DNA of 64,000 nt from Micropterix aruncella (taxonomy: Eukaryota; Arthropoda; Insecta; Lepidoptera; Micropterigidae): assembly GCA_944548615.1 (NCBI GenBank), contig OX155961.1:11463239-11527238 (forward strand), written 5' to 3'. Numbering within the stretch: position 1 is the stretch's first letter; every line of letters starts with the position of its first letter. The notes below the pieces were generated by a model. That model did not search any database. It was not told where the DNA came from and worked only from the letters and a program-made list of their open reading frames with translations. Shown here one piece after another: positions 11,130 through 23,514 of the stretch. The translations under genes and the position numbers were made by a program.

Positions 11130-11590
11130 AATGGTCCAACGCCTTACCCAGCGGGCAATCTTAAAAGGTCGATCAGGCTGGCAGTCCCGCGTCCTCACTA
11201 CCGCATTTCGGGTACGAAGTCGCTCGCCCGGCCTCTACCTAATTTTGACGGCAATTCAGTTCAAACTTATCGCGGACTCTGCGTCGTTTGCCCATCTACA
11301 ACCCAGTATCGGTTGGCCAACGGGTCATTTTAAGAGTAGCTGTGATTCGTTCAACAATTACCCCCGCTGTTTAGAAAACGTATAAGATAATTTCCAGACT
11401 CCTCCGGTTATTTTCCGGAGTGCACAGTCGAGTAGCTGACGCTGTACGATGCGGAAGGACATCCTCGGGTGAAGTGAAGCAGAGTCCTCACCAGGTTCAA
11501 CCGTCTGCAAGAAGGCTACCGGATGGAGGCTGAACCATGACTTGAGCCAACCCAGATGAACGAGCAGGTCTTAATGGGCCAACTGCACAG
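11130..11590 (+). repeat. family A repeat, plus orientation
   Basis: Shares CCAACGCCTTACCCAGCGGG, TTATCGCGGACTC and GCTACCGGATGG with the reference copy at 26520, with many small differences. The open frame at 11050-11385 lies across it and has no recognisable product. Confidence 0.65.
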
Positions 11591-13426
11591 GAAACGTATT
11601 AACTGCCAATGTAGGAGTTTTTTAGAAAAGAATTAGAACAGAACTGGGATGTGTAGCAACAAGTAATGAAACCCTTTTTTCTTAGTAAAAAGTATTTTTA
11701 TACATACCGGCATAAATACGAACTTAGCAATATAAGGAAACAATCGAGACTGTGTGGGCACTATTAAAGTTGTAATAAATGCGCTCTCCAAAAATATTAC
11801 GTTTATTTTTTATATATCATCCTATATAACAAACAGACTACTTACTTGCGTGTTCCATTTCCTCTGGAAAATGTGCAGCGTCGCATAGGTCGCGTGCTCG
11901 ATTTATGAGCGACGTTTGCACTGAGCGTAGATGGTGGAGGTGATTGTATGAGCTAACATGCAAATATCCGCCCGTATGTATGGGATTTCAATACACCGTG
12001 TATCCGAGAGTATTTTCACTACTCGTCCTCACCTTGCCATTATATTCGATAACGGAACAAACCACTAGGCGCAGTTTCGAAATCCCATTGTGCTATCTAA
12101 AGAACAATTTTAGTTTCCCCGTATGACCCAGGAAGCCATTGAATCAAAAAGAACCCTACTCTTCAATATATACGAAGCTCTCTGCTACGAAAACACCCGT
12201 CAACGTCCGTCGTCGAGTGCAAAGGCGCGAAACAAGATACAGTGAGCGTTTTGTGCACGGCCGAATTTCGATAACCACCCCCCTCCCCTTAGCCTTTAAA
12301 CTGCGAAGTGACAGCAGCAGTTTTCCGCCTATCCGCAAAACAACAACGGACGACAACTGATAGAGCTTCAGTCTACCCTAGACAGTGGCGGTTCCAACAT
12401 CGCCGAAACATCGGGTACTACAAACTTCACACGGTAAATCTGTTTTTATCATAAGTAATATGTAAGTACCTCAATTTATAATATGTAATAGGTATTTAAA
12501 ATGCCACGTATTGAATACAGAGAGTATCTATTTTAAAAATACATAATTTATGCCAGTTATCGTTAGCGCTCCAGAGAATATTAAAATTACGCGATCATTC
12601 TTGATTGGGTGGGACTCTCAATTTTAGGTCCCGTATACTTTTTCTTTATCGATGTTCCGTATCCTTGGAGGTTTCGCTTCGTGGGTTTACGGCACACCTT
12701 TATTTCGTTTTTCTTTTTCGATGGTCATCGGCCTACGTAATGATACCAGGTCTATATGAAACGAGGAAAAAAGGCTATTATTATTGATTTAGAAAAGGTT
12801 GCGATAAATCTAGGGCAACATATATGACCGTTAATATCGTTGTTGTAGTTTGTGGCTATGTATTTGACCGTTTCTTTCCTTAACGTTTACATAAAACTAA
12901 GCAAATATTTAGGGTTTCACCCAATTTGCATTCAATTTCAATAAAGCAATGCATGGTGCTATTCCAGTGGGGAGTTCTTCTAAGACGGTAGATTTGATTA
13001 CACCAGAGAGCAAATTATTAAGGTTGAAGAGCACATGCCTTCGAGGGAGCAATAGATCAATCGACTAGTATACTAGCAACTTAGGGCCGATATAGAAAAG
13101 TTTTCAACTCACTCCCAAACCATTGAGTACCATAAGGCGCACGCTGTCGCTATCCTGACCTATGGGTTTCTGTTTGCCATTTCCCTTTCTCTCGCTCACT
13201 TGCTCGCTTGAAAGCTACGATGAACCGTAGCTTCCATTCAGGATTGGATGCCAGTTTACAGGCTGCATTTTACGAGGCATCTAGAATAATTCCCTGCTGA
13301 AGCTCTTTCTCCATCCTATCAACATAAAGTATAAGTAAATAAAGGAAAACAAATGTCCTTTTTCGGTCCTGTTCAAAACTTTACTGGGCCACACACACAC
13401 ACATACATACACTATACACCTATGTA
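11591..13426. other. unassigned stretch
   Basis: No recognisable gene. Overlapping open frames on both strands near 12139-12360 lack any motif. A short (CA)n stretch sits at 13391-13402, next to the hAT element. Confidence 0.35.
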
Positions 13427-14453
13427 CAGGGCCGGCTCGTCCATATAGGCAACCTAGACGGCCGCCTAGGGCGCAAAATTTTGAGGGGCGCAAAATTGAG
13501 GTATGTTTTTAATTTGGGGGATTTAAAAACATAAAATAAATAAACGTTTAGTAATTCCGCGCCCTTCTAGCTTAGGTAGACTAATTACTAGGTAATTAAA
13601 GGTGAATGGTATTTTATTTTATTTAAGTTGCCTTAGAAAATAGGAAAGTATGCCCTAACGTAACACTACTCAGTTTGGCAACCTCGCTGTGAGTAGCGGA
13701 GTGCGAAGTGTAGGGTTGTAATGCGTGACTAAGAAATTAAAGACTAATGTAGTGCGTGACTTGTAGAAAGTGACTTTTGGGCCGTAGTTAAAAAAACAAT
13801 AATCAAATATCAAAATATATGAAATACTCATGTGTATTTTCTAAAGTGGTATAAACAGAAAAACTATATAATCTAACTGTGAGTTTCTGTTTGTTATTCA
13901 GAGAACTGTACATAATGCTATTATAAAACCTATAAATCATACATTCCTAATGTAAAACTGTGTGTTAAGATTCTTTTCTAATACTATAATAATTTAGATT
14001 TCTAATTATTAACCTGTAAGTTGCCATAACAAAAGACAAAATGCAAAGCCATTGTTAGAACTATTTTTTTTACTAATATACATTGAGGTTTGCGGATATT
14101 AAAATTATGTGTATTTTATGTAAAACTGACATTCGTTTTATTTATATATCCCACTCATTAATCGTAGGTTATGAAATCAAATTCTTTGTGATAACAATTA
14201 TTAATAAAAACGTTTTTGCAAAGTTCCATTCATATTGTTAGAAAATCGCTTGCTGCGAACCCCTGAAGTTGTTAATCACTAGACAATCATTTCAGTTGCG
14301 TTCAATACGAAACTATCTGCCTACCTGCATTATGGATGGCAATATTTACAGTGAAACGAGCGGAGCTTATATGAATACGATGATGCGACAGTCACCTCTA
14401 TTCGGCAAAAGAGGGGATTCGCGCTTGTAGATTTTAGTCTGCGGTTTAGACAA

Positions 14454-15080
14454 TTGGTTAAATTTCTAGGTTTGCAGATCGACCAAAAATTGCAATGGTC
14501 CGATCACTTAGAAGAGCTTAGTAAAGGGCTGTGTAGGGCTGTTTACGCAATAAAAAAGATTAGAAATTTATACGGCTTTGAGGCTGTTAACTCTGTATAT
14601 TTTGCTTATTTTCATTCTTTGATGACATATGGCCTAATGTTTTGGGGAATGGGAGCAAATCCTAAGAGGAGTCTTATCCTTCAGAAAAGGGCTTTACGCA
14701 GTCTTTTCAGACCTTTTCCAAGAACTTCGTGTAAGCCGTTTTTCATCGAGTCGGGAATCATGACGATTTACTCGTGCTATATCCAATAAAATATTATGTT
14801 CGCTCGTAAGCACATATCGGATGTCCCGGCGAATAGCGATTTCCATCAACACAATACAAGAAATAAATTTGATCTACATCTAAATCGGCACAGGCTTAGT
14901 AAAGTGCGCAACAGTTTCCTTCACCAAAGCCTGTGTTATTATAACAAGGTCCCAACACATATCAGAAGTCTTGGAGAGAACCAATTCAAAAAAATCTTAT
15001 TTAATGGCCTAGTCAAGAATCCAGTATATGACTTAAGAGATTTGGATAATGCTGATTTTTTTATTCCAAGAGCATCCTAA
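14454..15080 (+). pseudogene. LINE ORF2 C-terminal region, one frameshift
   Basis: Post-RT region of a Jockey/CR1-like non-LTR retrotransposon. First frame (14454-14789): VKFLGLQIDQKLQWSDHLEE, VYFAYFHSLMTYGLMFWG, then SLILQKRALRSLFRPF. Second frame (14796-15080): HNTRNKFDLHLNRHRLSKVR, LCYYNKVPTHIR, NQFKKILFNGLV, then a TAA. This order is the usual one downstream of the palm domain, so the copy is 5'-truncated inside ORF2. The frame changes at about 14790. The clade is inference. Confidence 0.85.
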
Positions 15081-15480
15081 TGTAAAATAACGGAAAATTC
15101 ATGATAATCAACTTTGCCAAAGAGCGTAATTTTTATTTTTATTTTTATCGACGATGGCTATATTGCTAGATTTGACAATTAATTTAAATTTAGATACTTT
15201 TAGTATACCCTTTTCTATTTTCATGACCATCTTATTATTGCCATGATAATTATGACTACAGACATTGAGCTCTTTTTTGATCAGCAATTTTTATTATTAG
15301 ATTATTTTCTATTTATCAATGGTTTTCAAACCAATTATAATTTACTAAAATTTATTAATATTGCCACAACTATATCATGATAGTTAATATTCTTTAATTA
15401 ATTACAATATTTAAAATTTTAGAGGCAAAGACGCATCCAAGTGTAGGAAAGCCTACCTACTGGAACAGAAATAAATTGTA
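15081..15480 (+). mobile_element. 3' UTR of the LINE above
   Basis: AT-rich; GAGGCAAAGACGCATCCAAG and TGTAGGAAAGCCTACCTACT near 15420-15462 recur inverted at 23115-23165. The end is marked by a TAAATTGTAATTG-type tail. Confidence 0.65.
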
Positions 15481-15482
15481 AT

Positions 15483-15860
15483 TGTTAAAATACTAAAAAA
15501 GGGAATAAAAAATAAAAAAATACAAAAAATATAATAATAATAACAATAATAATAATAATTATTATAAATTAAAATTAAAATAGTTTTAAAAATGTTATCT
15601 TAGATCTTTCCTTGACACAACCGTGACTCCCGAAGTGAGCTCGCCTTAACACAGGGGTGCCTAGCAAGGCTGGCTCGGCTGCTCTTTGCTAAGCACAATT
15701 GAAAGATAATTATCATTTGCGTTTAATGTATGCGCTATGTAACCTGGGCTCAGACAGATGTGTATATAACTTTAAAAGCATACAACGGCATTGTCTAAAT
15801 TGTCATTTCATTTTCTGTTGTGCTCATGCATTTAAATGTATATGTGAAATAAATAAATAA
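15483..15860 (+). repeat. dispersed repeat / LINE 3' end, shared with 24740-25100
   Basis: Shares TGACTCCCGAAGTGAGCTCG (first base variable), GGGGTGCCTAGCAAGG, GGCTGCTCTTTGCT and TGTGCTCATGCATTT with 24740-25100, and ends with an AATAAATA tail in both. It may be a SINE or the 3' UTR of a LINE. Confidence 0.7.
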
Positions 15861-16413
15861 ATATAATAAAATAACATATTTTCATACCCAGCAGACCCCG
15901 CCGAAGGCACTTTAATGAGGGCGCACAATTTGTTTTCGCCTAGGGCGCCAAAAACCCTAGAGCCGGCCCTGCCTTCGTACATAGTGTGTGTGAGAGAGAG
16001 AGGTGATGATATAATACTACATAATACCCATATACTCGCCGGTTTTAAGTAGAGTCTATTTCCGCCATGCGGAGTACAACCACTTTCAGCTGCCAAAAGA
16101 GCCGCCACTGCCGCTTATGAAAGTTTAAGTTACCTCTAATCTCGTAAGTACTCGTTGCTATTAATAAATCGCTCTGTAAGTATTCTACTTAAGTATACTT
16201 GTAGTACCATATGATAACTAGTTACAATTTAGCCTTTGCTGTGTACTCGCGGCTCCGCTCAAGTCAAAGTCTCTGATAATAGATAGAATAACTGTACTGT
16301 GCTAAAAAGAACATTACATCAGACACATATATTGGTTTTAAATTTAAAATTCCCAAATGGCGAACTTATCACTATAGCGACATCTTATGGTCGATCACTT
16401 GAGAAACTAACTT

Positions 16414-17398
16414 TTACTTAGGGGCCATCTACATATTACGTAATCACGTTTTTGGGATTTTCGAACCCCCCCCCCCCCCTCCCCCATGACAACAGACGTA
16501 ATCAACGGCCTGACTCCCCCCCCCCCCCTTCCCCCCTAAGATTACGTAATTTATTTATTTGTTTATTTATTTAACAGGGAAAACATACAGCGCTACAAAA
16601 AATATTACAATTTCATTAAATACAATATTTCTGGCCGATGACATGCTTTTAACAATAGTTTTAGTTAGTAAGTCTGAAATACGCACAGTGCATGCTGTGA
16701 TGGTTGGGAGGGGAAAAGGAAATAAAAAGGAAGGAATGGGTGTCAATAAATTTTAAGTATTAATGTGGAGAAATAAAATAAGAAAATTAACTGTATCATA
16801 TAACCTATCATATAATATATCATATTAGAATGAAAAACCAAATAGTCCCTAAGACATAAGTATCCCATGTGAAATGTCTATGTCGCATTTTCGATTAATT
16901 TTAAGTACCTATATGCTCTGCATTTTTTTTTTCTCTTTCATGTTAAATAGGTCGATATTCTGCAAATGATTATCGTAAGTTGACATTAAGCGGTACATAA
17001 TGGAATTCTGGGCATACCTAGTACTGGACATACCTAGTAATCAACCGAATTTGCGGAAAATGTGAAGAATCGTGAACCCAGCGTCTGTAAATACTTTTAA
17101 AAATGTAGTTTATTACTTTAAAATAATTACATAATCTTAAACTCTTTGGTTTATTTTACAAATCCCAATCTTCAGACTGCAGCACTTCCAAGAGCAGGAC
17201 CAGGTGACTCAATCAGGTATCTAGGCACATTGCGCGTGCGCGGGGGGGGAGGGGGGGGGGATATCTTCGGCGTGGCACTGCGATATTTCCGTACAGGTTT
17301 AGACCAAAAAATTGCAATGCAGTGACCAAAGTTGATTACGTAATCAGGACGGGCCCCCCTCTCGGTGATTACGTAATATGTGGATGGCCCCTTACTTA
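16414..17398. mobile_element. TIR element with mirrored C and G tracts
   Basis: Element 16421-17391. The left end GGGGCCATCTACATATTACG and the complement of the right end GGGGCCATCCACATATTACG are near-identical and continue TAATCAC. The flanking TTACTTA (16414-16420, 17392-17398) is a 7-bp direct repeat; a 3-bp TTA duplication is also compatible. Long C runs follow the left end and long G runs precede the right end. A LINE tail is inserted at about 16548. No transposase is encoded; the superfamily is uncertain. Confidence 0.78.
16548..16760 (-). mobile_element. LINE 3' end, minus strand
   Basis: A TTTATTTATTTG-type tail followed by AACAGGGAAAACAT, resembling the tails at 17805 and 46030. The right border is not clear. 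Confidence 0.4.
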
Positions 17399-17521
17399 CT
17401 ATCGTACCGTACACATAATAAAGGCTAATCTAAAATAAACTAATAAAAAAATATAAGTTACAGTACGCTATTTCTTAATATTTCTGCCCATGTAAGGATA
17501 GAGGATACAGTGCGGTATTCA

Positions 17522-17620
17522 CAGTGGCGTAGCTAACCCGGTGCAGCCGGTGCGGCGTACCTAGGCCCACGATAGTCCGAGGGCTCTAAATGGAACTTCT
17601 GTCTACCACCGATGTTTCAT
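17522..17620. mobile_element. solo hAT-type terminal end
   Basis: CAGTGGCGTAGCTAACCCGG with GTGCAGCCGGTGC is a typical hAT-type end sequence. A GCACTGGGCCCAT block at 18338 may be its inner right part, but no matching inverted terminus follows, so the element is truncated. Confidence 0.5.
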
Positions 17621-17804
17621 CCAAGTCTGCTAGAATGCTAAGGAAGCCGGTTAAATGAATGCATCAAAAACTGATCGATGATTTTACAGAGTGACGTCAA
17701 GTCGAAAACAAATCTAGAAATGTGTTTGTTTATGTTTTTATAATACATTAGGTAGTTAATTGAATTATGTAGATATGCAAAAAAGTTACTTTTGTTTTGT
17801 TTAT

Positions 17805-17850
17805 TTATTTATTTATTTTTAGGAAAACCAACAGGTAATTATAATTTAAC
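17805..17850 (-). mobile_element. LINE 3' tail, minus strand
   Basis: TTTATTTATTTATTTTTAGG followed by AAAACCAACAG; the same block occurs at 46030-46082. Confidence 0.45.
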
Positions 17851-18474
17851 AAAAAGACGGAGTAGTATAACAGAGAGCCAATTAAAGGTTTTCACGTTTA
17901 AGTAACGTTGTAGAAACATATGTGATGTGATTTTGTAATAAGATTATTTGGATATTTTTTAGTCTTACCAGTCGCGCAATTAATAGTTCTACTTAAAATA
18001 AAGTAATAAAAACTTACCTTTTTATATCTCACTAACGTTCAAGGGTGTAAAAATATAATTTAGTAATTAAATTAACATTAAAGCGTCGTATTAATATAGG
18101 AACAAATGTTCCTAACATTCTCCTGCAACAATATTTCTATGTGATCCCGCGGATCCCGTTGAAGTTCTTGTGAACTTGTTTTAAAATATGTTCGAGGCAA
18201 CGCTCTGAAAGGAATACGCCCATTTATACTGTAACTACAATATACCTATTTAATGTAGCTAAATATACAGTATTTACATCCTAAATACCATAATGAATGT
18301 AAGTAATTAGGAGGAGGGGCATTTTGTTCAATGTTGCACTGGGCCCATTTTCTTAATTACCCCAATAGGTATTTAGATAGTGTCTTTGTGAAAGCGAATG
18401 TTTCGTTGACAGTATTCTATATGTGAACAACGAAGGTGACATTAAAAGGGTGTGGAAACTAATTCTCATATATT

Positions 18475-18942
18475 CATATTCATATTCATTTTATTAGTAT
18501 ACTGGTATACAAGTCAGATACAGATTCAGAACATTCATACATATTAGCAAACAAACATTTTTTTTATCGTAAAGACAGGATAAAATAAACAAAACAAAAC
18601 AAAGAAAAAACACAAGAATAATGTAAAAAGAAGAAATACAAGACCAAATGCAGTGATCATTAAATACTTTAGCCACCAAAGCATTTTAGACTTCACTCGA
18701 GTAATATTCCTCCAGTGAGTAAAACGCCTTATCTGTAAGGTACCTCTTAAGGCGTCTCTTAAACACGTCAAGAGATTGCGCCTGCCTAATGTGCTCGCTG
18801 AGTTTGTTGTAAACCGCTGGGCCGGCGATATAGGCTAGCCATAAACGAACATATTTGAGCGATATAACTATCTTGACATGATCGAAGTCGAAGATTGTGG
18901 CCTCCCAAAGGGTGAAAAAAGAATGAGCATTTTTGTACGAAA
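18475..18942 (-). mobile_element. LINE 3' part, 5'-truncated
   Basis: The plus strand starts with an ATATTC repeat tail, then an AT-rich UTR, then the end of ORF2 on the minus strand. The joint with the repeat at 18943 marks the truncation point. Confidence 0.7.
18686..18942 (-). pseudogene. LINE ORF2 C-terminal end
   Basis: Open on the minus strand to a TAA at 18686-18688: ATIFDFDHVKIVISLKYVRL, IAGPAVYNKLSEHIRQAQSL, DVFKRRLKRYLTDKAFYSLE, EYYSSEV. The motif of an aromatic-N-K-L core, then F-K-R-x-L-K and a short acidic end, is shared by many Jockey/R1/CR1-like ORF2 proteins. No stop is seen in this piece; it is simply short. Confidence 0.75.
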
Positions 18943-19015
18943 GGTATGCCCAGAGTGGAACAACTAGGGACTTATAACAATTAATTGTGCTTGTGTAAAG
19001 AACTAATATTATCGA
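18943..19015. repeat. dispersed repeat shared with 3540-3615
   Basis: Contains GGGACTTATAACAATTAATT and GTGCTTGTGTAAAGAA. Confidence 0.55.
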
Positions 19016-20244
19016 AGAAGTAAGTAATCAAATCCGGATAACATTCAATCAGCCCGTTTTAAAGGGGCTTTTAATCTGATTATTATAAATAATGTTTCAA
19101 AATGTCATAAATTTACTACGTGATCATCGTAGTAATATATGCACACATTTTACATTTATCGCGATGTTCGGATATCGCGAGTTATCGATGATCACAGTTC
19201 CCAGTTCGTGTTGGCTTGATGTTCCTCGGCGATTACATGCAGTAGATAAACAAAGTGTTTTAATATTTTTATCATTTAATCATCCAAGAGAGTTTTAGGA
19301 AGAGATGGCTTACCAGTTAGCGCGTTTATGAAGACAGTGTGACAGTCATTATGACAATGAATAATTATGTTAATTGTACGTGCTTATATACCAGTGAAAA
19401 TTCTAGCAGTAGGGTAAACTTCCTTTGAATAAAAATTGATGATTCTGAAAGACGCTGTTTCTATAAATGATAAAATGCAAAGTTTGAAACACAAAATTAT
19501 AATTTCTTTGAATGATAATAGTCGTTAGGCGAGTCAACAGTTTTCCTGTTATTTGACGTCAAATGAGTCTCAGAAATATAAATGTTTGTTGATTAAAAAT
19601 GTTACATGGTTCATCATCATAAGTCACTACATATCCATAAACTATCAAATTGTTTTTTTTAACCATGCATTGGGGTCTAATAACGGCTCTTGATCACCAC
19701 TTAAGACTGTACGAGTAATCACATATCGCTTGGGGTTTGTAAGGCTAATAAGATATTCTTGGCAGGAACACGCGGTGCGAAGTGAGCAACTGGTGTGCTC
19801 CCAAATTGTCTGTCGCAACCTCGCTGTGGGCCTGATTAATGGCTGACTCACCCTCTTCAGACAACGTCTCGCGCTGTCTCAGCAGATACTTTTTCTCAGA
19901 CTTCACCTGCGCACAGATGCTCTGAGACACACGCTACTTAGTATTCGCATCCGAGAAAACAATCGCTTTTGTCAGCATTGATTTACTTGAATGTTTTGCC
20001 TTATAAAGCTGATCCATTTTCCACCATAAAGTAGTGAAAAGTGATTACCGATTTGATTATGTGTAAAACTGTATAATCTGTGTGTAATTACTGGGCCATT
20101 TCATTATTAAATTATATATTATACAAGTTTTCCATTTCATTATATATTTTCCTCAGAAATAGGTTTCAAGGCACAGGCTTGCGCAGGGAATCGGTAAATT
20201 TCGAAGTAACATAATTTGCACGAATATACCCATTTAGAGTTATC
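19016..20244. other. unassigned stretch
   Basis: A moderately GC-rich segment at 19640-19930 has open frames on the minus strand, but neither frame contains a motif I recognise. The rest is AT-rich. Confidence 0.3.
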
Positions 20245-20775
20245 AACTACAATGGGCGAACCCGTCACCTCAGGAAGTTTTAACGATTAGTCGTTCTCTC
20301 AAAACAATCCACCGTCAAACTCCGCCACATGCCCGTAAGAGCCCAACGCCTTAACCGCGAGATAACTAGGTGTGTTATTCAGCGGGCTTACACTCACGCC
20401 CTTACTTCCAAATGCGACCAGATTATTCCGGTCTCTCGATTGGTTACGAGTTCGAGGTCGCTTGCGCGGTCCTCTCCCTTACGAAGCGGTGAAACGGTGT
20501 ATACCGAATCTATCGCGGACCACGGCATCCTTTGCCCGGCTGTTCACCCAGGATCGGGTAGCTGATGGTCGTTTTAAGAGCAGTCGCCGTAAGGTCCGCA
20601 ACCACCCCCTCTCTATAGGAAACAGTGCTGCTTCCAGATTTCCCCGACTGTTAGTCAGAGTGCACAATCGATTGGCTTACGCCGCACGGTATGCAGACCG
20701 TCCAGGAGCGCCAGAAGGTTGATTCCTAGGGGAAACTAGCCCTAAGGTCAGATTCCTATCCGGGCTCGCACTTCA
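20245..20775 (+). repeat. family A repeat, plus orientation
   Basis: Very close to the copy at 26520: CTCCGCCACATGCCCGTAAG, GCGAGATAACTAGGTGTGTT, GAGTTCGAGGTCGCTTGCG, AATCTATCGCGGACCACGGC and GAGCAGTCGCCGTAAGGTC. Confidence 0.8.
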
Positions 20776-20918
20776 TGCGCACGAATATACACAGGAAAAA
20801 ATCGTTTAATTGCGACAGTAAAATTCACGCGGTAAATACGTTTATTATATTGTTTAAAATTATGTGAAACAATCGCAATAGCCTCCGATTTCATAATTAG
20901 GACAGTTCATGTACACAA

Positions 20919-21226
20919 TGGGCCCGATTGCATTTCTTTGTGAACTAAAAGTGAAATTAGTTCAAGCGAAGGAGATAGAGCAACACGTTAGAGTGGAATA
21001 TAAAACAAACGATCGTCGATAAAACTACTTGTCGAACTTATACTCGTCCGAATAAATTTGAACACATTTCGTGCGGTGTTGATTCAAATGCTTCATCTTT
21101 TGTGGGTAATTTTAATGCAAAAAACTGACAACCGTTCATTTAACATTCCGCTTTAGCGTATTGCCCTATCTCATTCACACGGACTAATTTTCGATTTTAG
21201 TTCACGAACAAACGCAATCGAGCACA
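20919..21226. mobile_element. fold-back MITE, family F
   Basis: About 308 bp. The left end TGGGCCCGATTGCATTTCTT and the complement of the right end TGTGCTCGATTGCGTTTGTT are inverted, followed by GTGAACTAAAA and AATTAGT on both sides. Inner arms also pair. The family recurs at 25881 and 56321. Confidence 0.7.
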
Positions 21227-21385
21227 ATATGTCATCTATGTTTTCATTAATTCGTGCATTACGTTTTAGTTAATTTTAATTAGTGCGGTAGTCTTTGTAT
21301 GCTTCGTCGTTCAATCTCTAGTGGGGATGCATGTTGTCAAACGGAGAGGCAGGGCTCCTCTCGATGAAACTCGAACAGCTGCAAT

Positions 21386-22147
21386 GTTCTTAGCAGGGGC
21401 GGATCTATATAAGGGCTTTTAGGGCTGCAGCCCAGGGCCCCGTGGATGTAAAGGGCCCCAGCCTCCATTGAAAATAATGGACAATATTGAGAATTAAAAA
21501 ACAAAATCTCAAATTTTCAAAAATCCTATCATAAGGTTGGCAACCCTGAGATCAAATTCTCGCATCTATTCCGGGGGACTCCCGCCGCTTGTTTTCAGTG
21601 TATTTTCTCGTAAACGCAGTCATTCGCAGCGAACAAGCTTCATGTATCAATTTCTCGGTGGATGGGACCGACCGCTAGCGACAAACTCTTTTGCAATACC
21701 TTTTTTTTTAAACCTTTATTCATACAAATAACATCTATGTATAGCAGTTGAGTTTCTACCGAGGCTAGTGCCTTGACAATAGGTTATGAATGAATGTTTG
21801 AATATTTGATTAAATCAACTAGTAATGAATATTTGTTTAAATTTTACCTATTTTAACTAGCTTTACAAATAATATTACTACTAGTTTAAAAAATAGTATT
21901 AATGTGGTTTTGTCTATTTTAGTGAAATGTTAAATGTTTGTGTGTGTCAGTTGTGTTTGTGTGTGTCATATTAAACAAAAGAAATATTGTATTGTCCTCT
22001 TTTTTATATATTGTGTACCTAGTGACCTAGACATCATTATCGAAAACAGTTTACTGGCAAAATGGCAATTAGTTGATTAATTAGGCAGGCTCTCAAGTAA
22101 TATTAGCCCAGGGCCCCACAAACGCACGGTCCGCCCCTGGTTCTTAG
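21386..22147. mobile_element. hAT MITE with perfect 8-bp target duplication
   Basis: Element 21394-22139 (746 bp). Ends are CAGGGGCGGATCTA and, as complement, CAGGGGCGGACCGT. Both flanks are GTTCTTAG (21386-21393 and 22140-22147). Inner blocks GCAGCCCAGGGCCCC and the complement of GCCCAGGGCCCCAC match. No transposase. Confidence 0.92.
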
Positions 22148-23084
22148 GGGTACTTGCCATTCGAAAGCCACCTGGAGGCTTTTTTTCAAGGCTGAACTAG
22201 TTTCTTCAAATTAAAGCACCCACGATGTAATCGTATGAGCAGATGGGACACGTTCACGACGTCCTAGCTGGTAATGTTAACAAACGCTTGCAAATGCTCT
22301 CACAGCGATAGCACGTTCCGCGTCGCTCCAGTGCTCTATGATAACTAAATGGCAACGCGTTCATAACAACTATGCATCGGTTGCAAACTTCTTCCGGCAC
22401 TACAGTGTTGCCAACTGCCACTTTTTTTAATCAAAAGTTGCTTATTTGCTCGTACTGATTCACCCACTTCAGTCATCTCCTGGGCACTGTTCAGTGCCCC
22501 GTAGATATACGTTGTTTGGACAAGACGATTTTCATTGCCTTGCTCTGAGATTAAAGAACATTTTAGTTAAAACCGATATTTTAGGACTGACATGGGTGGT
22601 TCTTTAAAAATGCCTCATTAAGTGGTTGATTAGTAAAAAAAGAACGGAAACTGAGTGTATCCTCATGACATTTTGAAAATAGTAACGCATTTATTACACA
22701 CATAATTTACACACCCTTACATTTTTGGAAATATAAATTACCTACGTGAATACTATAGGGAATTCACGTTTTTTATTCTGTAATATTATGTATTTGGATT
22801 TATTTTATACTATATAATTTAATGATTATTTTGTTTTTTTTAATCATTATTTTGTTTATTTTTATTTTACCATAACAATTTCGTAACTATTTTGATCTGA
22901 GATTATAAAACCAATATATTAAAAATCATATTTCCATAAAAATCGTATTAAATTGCTATTATAAAATTGGTGACAATTTTAGAACAACAAATTTAAAACG
23001 GGCGATGCCAAGTCAGGAGTGACGCAGAATCTTTGCGGTTTTAAGAAATTCTTATGTATTTTTTTGAATATATAAACAAATACA
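22148..23084. other. unassigned stretch
   Basis: No gene recognised; AT-rich from about 22680 on. Confidence 0.3.
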
Positions 23085-23345
23085 ATAAAATACAATACAA
23101 TACAATTTAGTTCTGCTATAGTAGGTAGGCTTTCCTACACTTGGATGCGTCTTTGCCTCTAAAATTTTAAATAATGTAATTAATTAAAGAATATTAACTA
23201 TCATGATATATTTGTGGCAATATAAATTAATTTTAGTAAATTATAATTGGTTTGAAAACCATTGATAATCAGAAAATAATCTAATAATCAAAATTGCTGA
23301 TCAAAAAAAGAGCTCAATGTCAATCATAATCATAATGAATAAAGT
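23085..23345 (-). mobile_element. LINE 3' UTR copy, minus strand
   Basis: Reverse complement of 15240-15480, with a tail that on the minus strand reads as ATTGT repeats. Severely 5'-truncated, no coding part. Confidence 0.7.
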
Positions 23346-23514
23346 ACGGTTTTGTTACAAAAAATCTGCAATATTTTGTATTCCTATTTTTGCGATTTTA
23401 ATATTTTTCCTAAGTTTACTAAAAACTAACGAATGTTACAGAGATTTTTAAAACTTTTAGAGCATTAATCAACTTATTGATATAAAGTTAAAGGTATACC
23501 TTTTTAAAAAAAAA

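Larger units (their letters stand above)
13427..15971. mobile_element. hAT-type element with nested LINE
   Basis: Begins CAGGGCCGGCTC and ends with GAGCCGGCCCTG; inner blocks GCCGCCTAGGGCGC and GGCGCCCTAGGCG are also inverted. CAGGGCCGGC ends are typical of hAT elements. The flanking octamers are CCTATGTA and CCTTCGTA (6 of 8 equal), an aged 8-bp duplication or chance. No hAT transposase is seen. The middle holds a LINE ORF2 tail (14454-15480) and a further repeat (15483-15860). Confidence 0.7.

Noticed and set aside
12139..12360. Mirror-image frames of about 70 codons
   Set aside because: No motif, no repeat support; likely chance.
16440..16540. Poly-C tracts as assembly junk
   Set aside because: They are mirrored by G tracts at the other end of the TIR element, so I treat them as part of it.
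19645..19930. Minus-strand frames of 60-68 codons in a GC-richer patch
   Set aside because: I tried all three frames and recognised no family; it could be an exon but nothing supports it.
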